DNA from: Anaeromicropila herbilytica
GTDB lineage: Bacteria > Bacillota > Clostridia > Lachnospirales > Lachnospiraceae
Direction of reading: 5' to 3'
Assembly (NCBI RefSeq): GCF_016591975.1
Contig: NZ_AP024169.1
Location: 4,388,501-4,452,500 of the forward strand
Length of the DNA: 64,000 nt
Shown here: one piece after another, positions 1-8,781 of the stretch
Position numbering within the stretch: position 1 is the stretch's first letter
How the letters are laid out: the number at the start of each line of letters is the position of its first letter
Notes under the pieces: generated by a model
The model's database searches: none
Seen by the model: only the letters and a program-made list of their open reading frames with translations
Told to the model about the DNA's origin: nothing
Translations under genes and position numbers: made by a program

Positions 1-1
1 T

Positions 2-1012
2 TTACTCTCCCTTGAAAAAAGTAAAGACGAAACCGGTGAAATGGCTGCTGCGTTAGGGCAAATGCGAACTACCATTCATGAAATGATTAATCAAATTGCT
101 AAGGCCTCAACAGATATCAATAACAATGCAAACCAGCTAAATGCCATTACAAATTCTGTAAATGATCATGCTAGCGATAACAGTTCTACTGCTGAAGAAT
201 TAGCTGCCGGAATGGAAGAAACCGCTGCAACTACAGAGATGATCCATGATAATATTGTTCAAGTTAGAAATAATACAAAATCCATCAATGATAAAGCAGC
301 AAATGGCGCTAACTTATCTAAAGAGTTAATTAACCGCGCAGTATCATTAAAAGAAACTACAAAACAAGCTAGTTCTGAAACAACAGGTATCTATCAAGAG
401 ATTAAGACAAATACTGATAATGCAATCGAACAAGCAAAGGCAGTAGAAAAGATAAATTTACTTACACAGACAATTATGGATATTGCCGATCAAACAAGCT
501 TATTAGCTTTAAATGCAACAATCGAAGCTGCTAGAGCAGGCGAATCAGGTCGTGGTTTTGCTGTTGTAGCAAGTGAAATTGGCTCCCTTGCAGACCAATC
601 AGCCCAAACTGTTGCTAATATCAGCTCCATTGTAAATGAAGTTCATATGGCCGTTAATAACATGTCAAAAAGTTTACAACAGACCATTGATTTTTTAGAA
701 AAGAAGGTATTAAAAGATTATGATAACTTCATGAACGTAAGTGATCAATATAACAATGACGCTAAGGGCTTAAATGACACAATGGAAAGTATCCATGATG
801 CAGTAGACCATATGAATTCGACTATGCTTTCTATTACAGATTCTATTGCTGAAATCAATACAATGATTGGTGAAGCAAGTGAAGGTGTTGTAGATGTTAC
901 TGAAAAGAATACAAATATCGTTGCCTTAACAACAGATACTTACCATATGGTAAAAGAAAGTAACGATTATGCTGAGAAATTACAGAATATTGTAGATAAA
1001 TTTAAATTATAA
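2..1012 (+). CDS. Methyl-accepting chemotaxis protein, 3' part (5' end outside window)
   Basis: The reading frame is open from the first bases of the window. It begins in the linker after HAMP (KDETGEMA, the same residues found after HAMP in the receptor at 51773-53896), so sensor, membrane and most HAMP parts lie upstream and the ATG at 41 is internal. What remains is the cytoplasmic coiled-coil signalling domain, with the conserved hairpin tip (SLLALNATIEAARAGESGRG) that contacts CheW and CheA. Long helices rich in Asn, Ser and Thr flank the tip. The C-terminal half closely resembles the receptor at 51773-53896, including the DYDNFMNVSDQY/DYEGYIAISTQY segment, so the two are paralogues. No CheR-tethering pentapeptide is seen at the C terminus. 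It is followed by a strong terminator. Confidence 0.95.
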   Translation, partial: LLSLEKSKDETGEMAAALGQMRTTIHEMINQIAKASTDINNNANQLNAITNSVNDHASDNSSTAEELAAGMEETAATTEMIHDNIVQVRNNTKSINDKAANGANLSKELINRAVSLKETTKQASSETTGIYQEIKTNTDNAIEQAKAVEKINLLTQTIMDIADQTSLLALNATIEAARAGESGRGFAVVASEIGSLADQSAQTVANISSIVNEVHMAVNNMSKSLQQTIDFLEKKVLKDYDNFMNVSDQYNNDAKGLNDTMESIHDAVDHMNSTMLSITDSIAEINTMIGEASEGVVDVTEKNTNIVALTTDTYHMVKESNDYAEKLQNIVDKFKL

Positions 1013-1040
1013 TCTAGTTTACTTCATTAGCTAAAGATAA

Positions 1041-1090
1041 AAAGGTTCCGTTTTGATTGAGAATAAATTCTTATTAAAACGGAACCTTTT
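1041..1090 (+). terminator. Rho-independent terminator after the chemoreceptor
   Basis: A perfect 14-bp inverted repeat (AAAGGTTCCGTTTT and its complement) has a ~22-nt loop and ends in a T-run. It lies 29 bp after the chemoreceptor stop. Confidence 0.85.
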
Positions 1091-1097
1091 ATGTCTA

Positions 1098-1268
1098 CTA
1101 TAATTTTTTCTGAGATAGATAATCTTCTATTATTTTAATATCTTTTAAATCTTTATCTCTCCCGAGACGTTTTTTCATAGCTATTATTCCTTCTATTGAA
1201 ACTACAGGAATAGAATTAATATAAACTATATTTCCTTCTATCCAATTCTCAAAAATTTCAATCTTCTC
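1098..1268 (-). pseudogene. Possible remnant: C-terminal tail of a nucleotidyltransferase-like protein
   Basis: This is an open frame of about 56 codons on the minus strand, beginning just after an in-frame TAA inside the end of the DUF188 gene. There is no good start codon until ATG within ...IIAMKKRLGRDKDL. The peptide ends VVSIEGIIAMKKRLGRDKDLKDI..., a pattern I associate with the C termini of small nucleotidyltransferase/MNT-like proteins (IISLEDLIxMKKxxGRxxDLxDI). The catalytic GSxxxG...DxD part is absent. It is probably a decayed gene end; alternatively it is an unread stretch with a chance similarity. Confidence 0.35.
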
Positions 1269-1707
1269 TTAGCATTCTCTCAATGAGCACACGAAATGAT
1301 GCTTCAAACCTTTGATCATCCTCTTTCGTACGCTTTTTAGGACCTTTTCCATGAAATTTACTTGTTCTTCGAAGTTTCTTTTTCATATGTCTTTCATAAA
1401 GCATTTGTTCAATATTCTCATTGGTATAAAATCTTCCGTTTTGATGAATGACGTATTCTGTTTTGCCTAATGCCATTGCTGCTACCCCATAATCCTGAGT
1501 TACGACAACATCACCTCTCTCAAGACTACTTATCAACACAAAGTCAACCGCATCTGCCCCTTTATCCACAGTTACTACCTTAGCATAATTAGATGTCATG
1601 ATATGGCTTGTATCACAGAACAATACTAATGGTATGCTCTTTTCCTTTGCAACCTTCTCAATTATAGATACCACTGGGCAAGCATCTGCATCAACTAATA
1701 TTTTCAT
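1258..1707 (-). CDS. YaiI/YqxD family protein (DUF188, PIN-like)
   Basis: This 149-residue protein belongs to the UPF0178/DUF188 family, whose fold is related to PIN/NYN nucleases; its biological role is not established. The signature N terminus MKILVDADACPV is present with its Asp-Ala-Asp cluster, followed by VVTVDKGADAVDF and the GDVVVTQDYGVAA motif, which carries further conserved acidic residues. The basic C-terminal third (KKKLRRTSKFHGKGPKKR) could contact nucleic acid. An upstream in-frame ATG at 1722 exists, but the start at 1707 matches the family N terminus and has GGGGGA about 8 nt upstream. The leader contains the hairpin element described at 1722-1876. The stop overlaps a nucleotidyltransferase-like remnant. 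Confidence 0.9.
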   Translation of the reverse strand: MKILVDADACPVVSIIEKVAKEKSIPLVLFCDTSHIMTSNYAKVVTVDKGADAVDFVLISSLERGDVVVTQDYGVAAMALGKTEYVIHQNGRFYTNENIEQMLYERHMKKKLRRTSKFHGKGPKKRTKEDDQRFEASFRVLIERMLRED

Positions 1708-1721
1708 ATTCTCTTCCCCCA

Positions 1722-1876
1722 TCTGTCGCCTTGGGCCACGTACATTTTTTTGTTAGCGTGAAATTCTTTTTATTTCACGCTAACGTCCATGCCTGCGACT
1801 TGCTCGCAGTCCTATATTCAACGTGTAAAACACTCTTTATTCCACACTATCTTCCATCCATCGTCTTTGGCGACAG
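1722..1876 (-). repeat. Multi-hairpin leader repeat, copy C1 (upstream of DUF188 gene)
   Basis: This stretch aligns over roughly 100 nt with 22895-23019. Shared blocks on the plus strand include CTAACGTCCATGCCTGCGAC, TTGCTCGCAG and ATTCAACGTGT. It contains several self-complementary units: GTGAAAT...ATTTCAC, CTGCGA-CTTGC-TCGCAG, and a GTGGCC/GGCGAC hairpin that ends a few bases before the Shine-Dalgarno of the downstream gene. A second GTCGCC-like hairpin sits at about 1862-1876. It fills the gap between the peptide-transport ATPase gene and the DUF188 gene, both on the minus strand. The function is unknown: structured leader RNA or an intergenic palindromic repeat. Confidence 0.7.
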
Positions 1877-1920
1877 ATAAATCAGGGTTTTGAATTATAT
1901 TTTATTCACACTAACCTCTT

Positions 1921-3513
1921 TTACAACTCTGGAATAACCTTTAGCAAACGCTTTGTATATTCGTGCTGAGGATTATCATAGAGTTCCCTAGTCTTCGCAT
2001 CTTCTACAATTCTTCCTTGATACATTACCAATACTCGATTGCACATCTCATAGATAACATTTAAGTCATGTGAGATAAATAAATAAGTTAATCCATATTC
2101 CTTTTGAATAGTTCTTAACAATTCTAAAATCTGCGCTTGAACAGTTACATCTAGTGCAGAAACTGGTTCATCTAAGATGATTAATTTTGGATTTGTTATC
2201 ACTGCAGAGGCAATACTAATTCTTTGTCTTTGACCTCCACTCAGTTCATGAATATAACGATTCTTGTACTCTTTGCTTAACCCCACTTTAACAAGCATTT
2301 CATCAACTTTCTTTTTTCTATCTTCCTTTGTATATCCACCTTTTAAACGTAAAGGTTCTTCTAGTATCCATCCTACCTTCTTTGCAGGATTCAAGCTTTG
2401 ATAAGGATCTTGAAAGACCATCTGTGGGCTTTTCTCTATACTTTCTATACTTCCTTCTATATCACGATTTAGGCCTACAATGGCTTTCGATAAAGTAGTT
2501 TTACCACAACCACTTTCTCCTACTATACCAAGAATCTCTCCCTCTATGACCTGAAAGGATACATTTTTAACAATAACTTCTTTTTTAGCCTTTTGAAATA
2601 AACTTCCTTTCTTATCATAGAATACTGAAAGTTCTTTTATATCAAGCATCTTATTATTCTTGGTACTATTTGTTTTCTGTTCACACGCTTTACGTTCCAT
2701 TCCCTTTTTTATGCTTGGTACAGAATCAATTAATTGCTTTGTGTACTCCATTCTAGGATTCTCAAATAAATTTTTCACATTGCCCTCTTCTACAATATTG
2801 CCCTCTGACATTACAATGGCTCGATTGCAGATTTCCTTGATTACTCCAAGATCATGTGAGATAAATATTACAGTGGTATTTTTTTCTCTACATAATTTTT
2901 TAATTAACTCTAATATTTGGGATTGAATCGTAACATCTAATGCAGTTGTTGGTTCATCTGCGATAAGAAGTTTTGGCTCACAAATCATTGCCATTGCAAT
3001 CATAACTCTCTGCCTCATACCACCGGAAAGTTCGTGAGGATATTTGCGATAAAGGCCATCTACTTCTTTCAATCCCACCTCGAATAGCATGTCCATCGTT
3101 CTTCTTTTACGTTCCTCTTTTGATAGAGTCTCATGTATTTTTAATACTTCTTCCACTTGTTTACCTATAGGGATTAATGGATTAAGTGATGTCATAGGCT
3201 CTTGAAATATGAATCCAATTTCTTTACCTTTAATTTTTCTTAAACTTTCTTTGTCCAATGTCAGTAGATTATTGCCTTGCAAGCAAATCGTCCCATTGCT
3301 AACAACAGCTTCTTTGGATAATAAATCAGCAATGGTAAGTGCTGTCATAGACTTACCCGATCCAGACTCTCCAACAATCCCAAGAACCTCTCCTTGATAC
3401 ACATCAAATGAAATCTGATTTACTATTTTATTAAACTTATTTTTATTGTAAAACCCCACTTCCAGATTCTTGACTTCCAGAAGCTTTGGTTCTGTTTTCT
3501 GATTGGTAATCAT
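1921..3513 (-). CDS. Oligopeptide/dipeptide ABC transporter, fused two-domain ATP-binding protein (DppD-DppF type)
   Basis: At 530 residues it carries two complete nucleotide-binding domains in tandem. Domain 1 covers about residues 10-260, with Walker A GESGSGKS, Q-loop FQEPMTSLNP, signature LSGGMRQR and Walker B LLIADEPTTALD. Domain 2 covers about 290-530, with GESGCGKT, FQDPYQSLNP, LSGGQRQR and LIILDEPVSALD. In most Dpp/Opp/Nik systems these are two genes (DppD and DppF), so this is a fusion that would supply both ATPases of the transporter encoded at 3823-7204. The start has a strong GGAGG site (TAAGGAGGAGAAAATG). A 271-bp palindrome separates it from the upstream permease gene, so its expression may be reduced relative to them or may depend on read-through. 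Confidence 0.95.
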   Translation of the reverse strand: MITNQKTEPKLLEVKNLEVGFYNKNKFNKIVNQISFDVYQGEVLGIVGESGSGKSMTALTIADLLSKEAVVSNGTICLQGNNLLTLDKESLRKIKGKEIGFIFQEPMTSLNPLIPIGKQVEEVLKIHETLSKEERKRRTMDMLFEVGLKEVDGLYRKYPHELSGGMRQRVMIAMAMICEPKLLIADEPTTALDVTIQSQILELIKKLCREKNTTVIFISHDLGVIKEICNRAIVMSEGNIVEEGNVKNLFENPRMEYTKQLIDSVPSIKKGMERKACEQKTNSTKNNKMLDIKELSVFYDKKGSLFQKAKKEVIVKNVSFQVIEGEILGIVGESGCGKTTLSKAIVGLNRDIEGSIESIEKSPQMVFQDPYQSLNPAKKVGWILEEPLRLKGGYTKEDRKKKVDEMLVKVGLSKEYKNRYIHELSGGQRQRISIASAVITNPKLIILDEPVSALDVTVQAQILELLRTIQKEYGLTYLFISHDLNVIYEMCNRVLVMYQGRIVEDAKTRELYDNPQHEYTKRLLKVIPEL

Positions 3514-3543
3514 TTTCTCCTCCTTATCCCTAAAGATAACTAA

Positions 3544-3814
3544 AATAAGTCCCTCTATTAACTTCCCTGAATATCACTGTATCAATATATGCGTTAGGAT
3601 TTTGTTATAAAGAGTATTAGAGATTCTTAATGAAAAATGAATCATTCATTAATCAGAAGGAGTGATGTTTGAGTGCTTTTTACGAGTTCGCTCCTTCTGA
3701 TTATGTTATGACTGATTCTTTTTTCATTTAGTATCTCTTATACTTCTTTATCAAAAATAATAACACATATATTTATACAGTGATATTCATCGACAAACTA
3801 ACCTGGGACTTATT
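3544..3814. repeat. Long palindromic element B (inside the peptide-transport operon)
   Basis: Nearly the whole 271 bp is one imperfect inverted repeat. The ends are AATAAGTCCC and GGGACTTATT. Inner matching blocks include GAATATCACTGTAT, AGTATTAGAGAT/ATCTCTTATACT and AATCAGAAGGAG/CTCCTTCTGATT, around a short centre near 3680. It carries no reading frame of note. As DNA it resembles a foldback/MITE-type element; as RNA it would form a very long hairpin between the permease and ATPase cistrons. A related partial copy of its core is at 42577-42666. Confidence 0.8.
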
Positions 3815-3822
3815 CCTCCTCC

Positions 3823-4608
3823 TTATCCTTCATTCATCAGACTGAACCCAAGCACGGTTACAACAATAATAATTCCTGGTGCTATGGCATACCATGGCGC
3901 TGAAAAGATATAGGTCTGTGCTTCTGATAACATGCGGCCAAGACTTGCTTCTGGAGGCTGAACCCCTAATCCTAGATAAGACATCCCTGCTTCTGCTAGA
4001 ATCGCATTATTAAAACCAATCGTAATAGCAGATAGTAGAATCGGAAAGGTACTTGGTAGGATATGTACAAACATGATTCTTAAACTACTTGCTCCCATAA
4101 GCTTCGCATTCTTCACATAATCCAATTGTTTTATTGCTATCACTTCACTTCTTACTACACGTGCAAAACTAGGTATAAATAAGATTCCTAACGCTACTAT
4201 TATGTTAAAGGTTCCTGTACCTAGAACACTAACAAATACCAACGCTAATAGTATACTTGGGAATGCTAAAAGTACATCTATAATTCTCATAAATATTTCA
4301 TCTAATATTCCACCATAATATCCTGAGATAGCTCCTATTACTGTACCAAATATCACTCCTATACTTACGGTGATAATAGCCACTAAGAAGGTTGTCTTCG
4401 CGCCTTCCATGCAACGACTGAATATGTCTCTTCCAAAATTATCAGTGCCAAAGAAATGAGTAAAGCTCGGCGCCATATTCTTAACTGAACCATCCATCTG
4501 ATTTGGATTATATGGAGTATAAAAGATACCAATGAGAACGAACACAAGCATAATTCCAACAAGTATGCTTCCTATGATAAAATTAATATTCTTTGTCTTC
4601 ATGTTCAC
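3823..4608 (-). CDS. Peptide ABC transporter permease (DppC type), C terminus short
   Basis: The 261-residue inner-membrane permease has an N-terminal transmembrane segment, then the typical OppC_N region with FGTDNFGRDIFSR, and the binding-protein-dependent transport domain with the EAA-like loop (...AKLMGASSLRIMFVHILPST). About five or six transmembrane segments are visible. It should pair with the DppB-type permease encoded just upstream (38-bp gap). The protein stops at LGFSLMNEG, whereas family members usually continue for another 10-20 residues (LGDGLRDxLDP). The stop lies only 9 bp from palindromic element B, so the end may have been trimmed when the element arrived. A good GGAGGAGG site after the stop is not followed by any gene before the palindrome. 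Confidence 0.92.
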   Translation of the reverse strand: MNMKTKNINFIIGSILVGIMLVFVLIGIFYTPYNPNQMDGSVKNMAPSFTHFFGTDNFGRDIFSRCMEGAKTTFLVAIITVSIGVIFGTVIGAISGYYGGILDEIFMRIIDVLLAFPSILLALVFVSVLGTGTFNIIVALGILFIPSFARVVRSEVIAIKQLDYVKNAKLMGASSLRIMFVHILPSTFPILLSAITIGFNNAILAEAGMSYLGLGVQPPEASLGRMLSEAQTYIFSAPWYAIAPGIIIVVTVLGFSLMNEG

Positions 4609-4645
4609 TCCGATCTATCGCTTGATGCGATTTCATCTTTTCTCT

Positions 4646-5590
4646 TTATTTTGCAATACGTATTCTAGGATCAATCACTTGATATAGGATATCAATTAGA
4701 AAATTTATCACGATAACTACCACAGCAATATACATGACAATTGCCTGTACTACTGGAAAATCTCGATTTGATATGGAAACTACTAAAAACCTCCCAAGCC
4801 CTGGTAAAGAAAAGACTTGTTCAACAATAATGCTTCCCGCAAGGACATCCGCAATAATCATACCTAGAAAAGTGATAACTGGAATAAATGCATTTTTAAG
4901 AACATGATAATATAAAACATTCTTTTCCTTATTACCTTTACTATAAGCCGTTCGAACATAATCAAGATTTAATTGTCTTAATAAAGAGCTGCGAAGAAAT
5001 CGTACCATCATCGCGATCTTAGGTATAGCTATTGTTATTGCTGGAAAGATTATGAATCCTAAAAACTTTGCAAAATTATCCGAATAACTTATATATTGTC
5101 CAGGAACAAACCATTTTAAAACAACACCAAATATCAATGTAAGGATGATTCCTAAAAAGAATGGAGGTATTGCCATAGTTAATTGGGTTAGTATTAATAT
5201 AATTTGTTCGATTAACTTTCCTCTCTTTCGTGCTGAAAGAATACCAAGTGGTATGGATAAGAGGAGAATAATAATTAAGGATAGAACTGCCAACCATATC
5301 GTCACTGGCAACCTATCCTTTATTAATGTTGAAACTGGTTGATGATATTTTGTTGATGTACCAAAATCACCTTTTACAACACCTGATAACCAGTTCCCGT
5401 ATCTTACAAGAAACGGATCATTCAGTCCTAGTTCTTCTCTCATGCTATCCACAGCTTCTTTCGTAGCATCAGTTCCAAGGGAAGCAACCACGCTATCCCC
5501 TGGAATGATTTGAAAGACGAAGAAAGTTAAAAATGAAACAGTGAACAATGTTATAATGAGAGTGCCTAATTTTTTAATAATATGTTTCAT
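4646..5590 (-). CDS. Peptide ABC transporter permease (DppB type)
   Basis: This is a 314-residue integral membrane permease with six predicted transmembrane segments. It has the family N terminus (KLGTLIITLFTVSFLTFFVFQIIPGD), a periplasmic region beginning DATKEAVDSMREELGLNDP, and the EAA-like loop RTAYSKGNKEKNVLYYHVLKNAFIPV. The C terminus IDILYQVIDPRIR is intact and typical of DppB/OppB. It lies 40 bp downstream of the solute-binding protein gene and 38 bp upstream of the DppC gene, in the usual order. The ribosome binding site AGGGG sits about 8 nt before ATG. Confidence 0.95.
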   Translation of the reverse strand: MKHIIKKLGTLIITLFTVSFLTFFVFQIIPGDSVVASLGTDATKEAVDSMREELGLNDPFLVRYGNWLSGVVKGDFGTSTKYHQPVSTLIKDRLPVTIWLAVLSLIIILLLSIPLGILSARKRGKLIEQIILILTQLTMAIPPFFLGIILTLIFGVVLKWFVPGQYISYSDNFAKFLGFIIFPAITIAIPKIAMMVRFLRSSLLRQLNLDYVRTAYSKGNKEKNVLYYHVLKNAFIPVITFLGMIIADVLAGSIIVEQVFSLPGLGRFLVVSISNRDFPVVQAIVMYIAVVVIVINFLIDILYQVIDPRIRIAK

Positions 5591-5629
5591 TTTATACCCC
5601 TGCCTTTCTATTTTTATTATCCATTCATA

Positions 5630-7204
5630 CTATTTTGTAAAATATACAGAAGCCATATCTTGAACATATACTGGATAGAAAGTATAACCACCAAGCTTCT
5701 TATTTACCGCTACTAGTAATGGTGGATCTTGAATGTATACAGATGCTGCATCATTCGTTAATAAAGTTTCTAATTCTTTATAAAGAGTAACTTTCTCATC
5801 GTCATTTGTTGTCTTGATTGCTTTGTCTAGAATTTTATCATAGTCAGGATTCTTATAATTAATAAAGTTTCCAGATGCAGTAGATGCATATCGTTCTAGT
5901 ACATCTCTAGGTGCTAATTTAGCATCAACACCTATTATGGTTGATTGGTAATTTCTATTGGTATACACATCGCTTAACCAACTAGCCCACTCAACTTGCT
6001 CGATTTTTGCATTAACACCAATTGCTTTTAGTTGTTCAACAAGCACTTGTGCTGTATCCACATGATACTGGTAATTGGATGGAACAGTAATAGTCATATC
6101 AAATCCATCTGGATACCCTGCTTCTGCTAATAGATCTTTGGCTTTTTGAACATCAAAGGTATACACTTTATCTAGAGACTTTTCGTAGTACTTAGAAAAT
6201 GCATGGAACATATTCGTACCTATGGTATTTCCTTTGCCTCCTGCTACCATATCAAGTATTGCCTTTTTATCAACCGCGTAACTTAACGCCTGTCTGACCT
6301 TAGGATTATTGAATGGTTCTACCGCATTATTTAGGAATAGCGCCTGAACAAGATTCATATTACCAGTTTTAATGTTGAAAGTATCTGCTAACTGATTTGC
6401 TTGGTCATCCGTTAGATAAGGGAAGATATCAATTGCACCTGATTTCAATTCTAGGAATGCAGAATCCGTATTCGCTACGATTTTAAATGTTACCTTATCT
6501 AAATAAGGCTTCTTATTATCATAGTAATCTTCATTTTTCGTTACCACCAAGCTCTCTAATGGTGTGTAAGATTCAAATTTGAATGGACCTGTTCCAATTG
6601 GCTTTGTTGCTTCGTCTTTGTAATCCTTTGGTATAATTGCAAATGTTAAATACCCAAGTAACTCCGTATTTGCTTCTTTTAATACAATCTCGATATTCTT
6701 ATCGTCCACTTTCACAACATCTTGAATGTTAGAAAGCGCTGGTTCCACCACAATAGACTTATCCGTCTTATCTAGCAAACCAGCGCATCTTTTTACTGAA
6801 TATATTAAATCATCCACTGTCACAAGTTTGCCATTATGGAACTTGACACCATCACGAAGGGTAAACGTATATACTTTACCATCATCGGAGATATCATATT
6901 TACTTGCTACAGCTGGAACTAAATTACCATCTACATCCGGTTTTACTAAACCTTCAAAAATATTGAATTGTACTTCTTTAGTTCCTGCCGCAACAGCTTT
7001 GTGTGGGTCAAGACTATCTAGATCTTGTAATATTCCTACTACAATTGAACCTCCATATGTAGGTTCCAGAGACTTATTAGCATCTGTTGTAGGAGTTTCG
7101 CTTACTTTTTCCTTTTTCATATTGTCTTGGCATGCGCTAAGTACAATTGATAGTGAGAAAACTGCGAGGATTAAAAAAGCAAATTTTAATTTTCCTTTTT
7201 TCAT
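5630..7204 (-). CDS. Extracellular solute-binding lipoprotein, family 5 (peptide/nickel type)
   Basis: The 524-residue lipoprotein has a signal peptide ending in the lipobox LSAC (Cys at about 25), then a Thr/Lys-rich linker and the SBP_bac_5 fold: YGGSIVVGILQDLDSLDPH, KYDISDDGKVYTFTLRDGVKFHNG and KVRQALSYAVDKKAIL are all hallmarks. It would capture oligo- or dipeptides, or another SBP5 ligand, at the cell surface and hand them to the two permeases downstream. It is first in the operon, behind a clear housekeeping promoter at 7257-7285. The exact ligand cannot be read from the sequence. Confidence 0.95.
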   Translation of the reverse strand: MKKGKLKFAFLILAVFSLSIVLSACQDNMKKEKVSETPTTDANKSLEPTYGGSIVVGILQDLDSLDPHKAVAAGTKEVQFNIFEGLVKPDVDGNLVPAVASKYDISDDGKVYTFTLRDGVKFHNGKLVTVDDLIYSVKRCAGLLDKTDKSIVVEPALSNIQDVVKVDDKNIEIVLKEANTELLGYLTFAIIPKDYKDEATKPIGTGPFKFESYTPLESLVVTKNEDYYDNKKPYLDKVTFKIVANTDSAFLELKSGAIDIFPYLTDDQANQLADTFNIKTGNMNLVQALFLNNAVEPFNNPKVRQALSYAVDKKAILDMVAGGKGNTIGTNMFHAFSKYYEKSLDKVYTFDVQKAKDLLAEAGYPDGFDMTITVPSNYQYHVDTAQVLVEQLKAIGVNAKIEQVEWASWLSDVYTNRNYQSTIIGVDAKLAPRDVLERYASTASGNFINYKNPDYDKILDKAIKTTNDDEKVTLYKELETLLTNDAASVYIQDPPLLVAVNKKLGGYTFYPVYVQDMASVYFTK

Positions 7205-7256
7205 AATGTGTTCTCCTTAACGTTAATATTTCTCCCATTATTATATTGTCTTTACC

Positions 7257-7285
7257 ATCATAACCTTATTTTTTATTTTTTTCAA
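7257..7285 (-). promoter_or_regulatory. Sigma-A promoter of the peptide-transport operon
   Basis: On the minus strand, TTGAAA and TATGAT are separated by exactly 17 nt, about 52 bp before the binding-protein ATG. The rest of the 317-bp gap (7205-7521) shows no gene. A short TGTTGCCCGAC at about 7352-7362 matches the terminal sequence of palindromic element A and could be a stray end. Confidence 0.75.
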
Positions 7286-7506
7286 GACTGAGCTATCATT
7301 GTATTAGTAAGAAAACATAACTGGGTAGAATTTTTATAATTGAATAAATGATGTTGCCCGACTCATAAAATAATTAGTTGCATTCATAGGATTTAATATA
7401 TTCACCTTTTTCATACCTATAATTTAAAATTAATATTTGATTGGTCTATATATGACTGATTAATAATTCCTCCCAAAATTTATACTGTTCATAATAATTA
7501 GAGCAT

Positions 7507-7543
7507 AAAAAATCCATCCCCTTAATGATGGTATGGATTTTTT
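7507..7543 (-). terminator. Terminator overlapping the 3' end of the DUF4129 gene
   Basis: AAAAAATCCAT and its complement are separated by 15 nt and followed by a T-run in the minus direction. The upstream arm and loop include the last codons and stop of the gene ending at 7522, so the hairpin begins inside the coding sequence. Confidence 0.75.
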
Positions 7544-8781
7544 TGATACTCTTTATATTTTATCTGTAATCTTTTCGCTTCTTCACCTGAACATTCTTCA
7601 TTACTATACCGTGCTTTCTCGTATTTTTCATGAATATTTAACACTTCGTTTATCTTAAATATCTGTGCTTCTTGTTCGATTTCTTCTGGTGAATAGGCTG
7701 GTTTTATTTCTATCTCATCAATTGAATGAAGTATTATTCTTTTATAAAGCTTTCTTATTCTCTGATTATTTACACTAACACTTTCTTTGTTGTATGCGAA
7801 AGATTTTTTCCTTTTATTAGCCTGAATCTGTTCTCTTGATTCAGAAATGATGTCCTTATCCTCCATAATCATTGGCTTAAACTTTAATTTATTGCTCATA
7901 TACATATAAACAATAGTAAATAAAAGAATTATGATTACTATCATAAATAAGAAAAAGATATTCTGATACCTTTCAAAGACAAGAGAATCCTTATGTGGAA
8001 TATCTACCTTTTCTACAATTTCTAGTTTATGCTCCGTATTATTAGTACTTGCATGCTTGGGTACAAAGTAGTGTACATAGTATTTTGCATATAATTCTGT
8101 TATCTTTTCACACAATTTTTCATATGCATCTGCAATAATTCTTGAGCTATAGCGGAACGAAGTTGGCAAAAATCCTAGTAGCATAACACATCCACTTAAT
8201 TTTAGGAAACTCCTTCTAGCTAAGTCATTTGCTCCTCTATGACTTCTATCCTGATTAGGGCTATTTTTATTAATTTTATAAAAATATCTGTCACTATTTT
8301 CTAGATTAATATATATTAAAAAGTTAAAGATAAAAATAGCTGATAATATATATACTATAATAGATGCGAAAGATAGGTTTTCTTCTATACATACAATATA
8401 GGCAGTAATGCATAGAAGTCCAATATACCATCTTGGCACTGACAATTGATTCATTGAGTTATGTAATCTTGATATAATTGAACAAGTAATCAATATAAAT
8501 GTAAGAGTTAAGAATATTAATTGTTCATCTGTATTTTCAACTAATTTATATACAAAAAGAAAGGAGCTACTTTCTATTACTATCAAAGGAACAATGGATA
8601 TCTTTTTCTTCTCTGAGAATGCACACAAAAGAACCGGAACTATTAATACAAAGGCATGATAAGTAAACGGATTATCTAACGTATCCATATTCGAATAGAT
8701 TATGATTGAAAACATGTATAAAAATATGAACTCTGTTAAGATATGTACAAATAATCTAAGAAAGCTCTCCCGTTTTTCCAT
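7522..8781 (-). CDS. Membrane protein with C-terminal DUF4129-like domain (MoxR/DUF58 operon)
   Basis: The 419-residue protein has about six hydrophobic segments in the first 170 residues, a loop, one more hydrophobic stretch near 195-210, a long extracytoplasmic region, and a transmembrane helix near 275-300. The cytoplasmic tail (about 345-419: RIRKLYKRIILHSI...YSPEEIEQEA...HEKYEKARYSNEECSGEEAKRLQIKYKE) matches the DUF4129 pattern. In related operons (MoxR, DUF58, transglutaminase-DUF4129) a transglutaminase domain sits between the membrane part and DUF4129. Here no Cys-His-Asp transglutaminase motifs are visible, so the enzymatic domain appears to be missing. The start has GGGAGGTGA and overlaps the DUF58 gene by 26 bp, implying translational coupling. 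Confidence 0.8.
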   Translation of the reverse strand: MEKRESFLRLFVHILTEFIFLYMFSIIIYSNMDTLDNPFTYHAFVLIVPVLLCAFSEKKKISIVPLIVIESSSFLFVYKLVENTDEQLIFLTLTFILITCSIISRLHNSMNQLSVPRWYIGLLCITAYIVCIEENLSFASIIVYILSAIFIFNFLIYINLENSDRYFYKINKNSPNQDRSHRGANDLARRSFLKLSGCVMLLGFLPTSFRYSSRIIADAYEKLCEKITELYAKYYVHYFVPKHASTNNTEHKLEIVEKVDIPHKDSLVFERYQNIFFLFMIVIIILLFTIVYMYMSNKLKFKPMIMEDKDIISESREQIQANKRKKSFAYNKESVSVNNQRIRKLYKRIILHSIDEIEIKPAYSPEEIEQEAQIFKINEVLNIHEKYEKARYSNEECSGEEAKRLQIKYKEYQKNPYHH

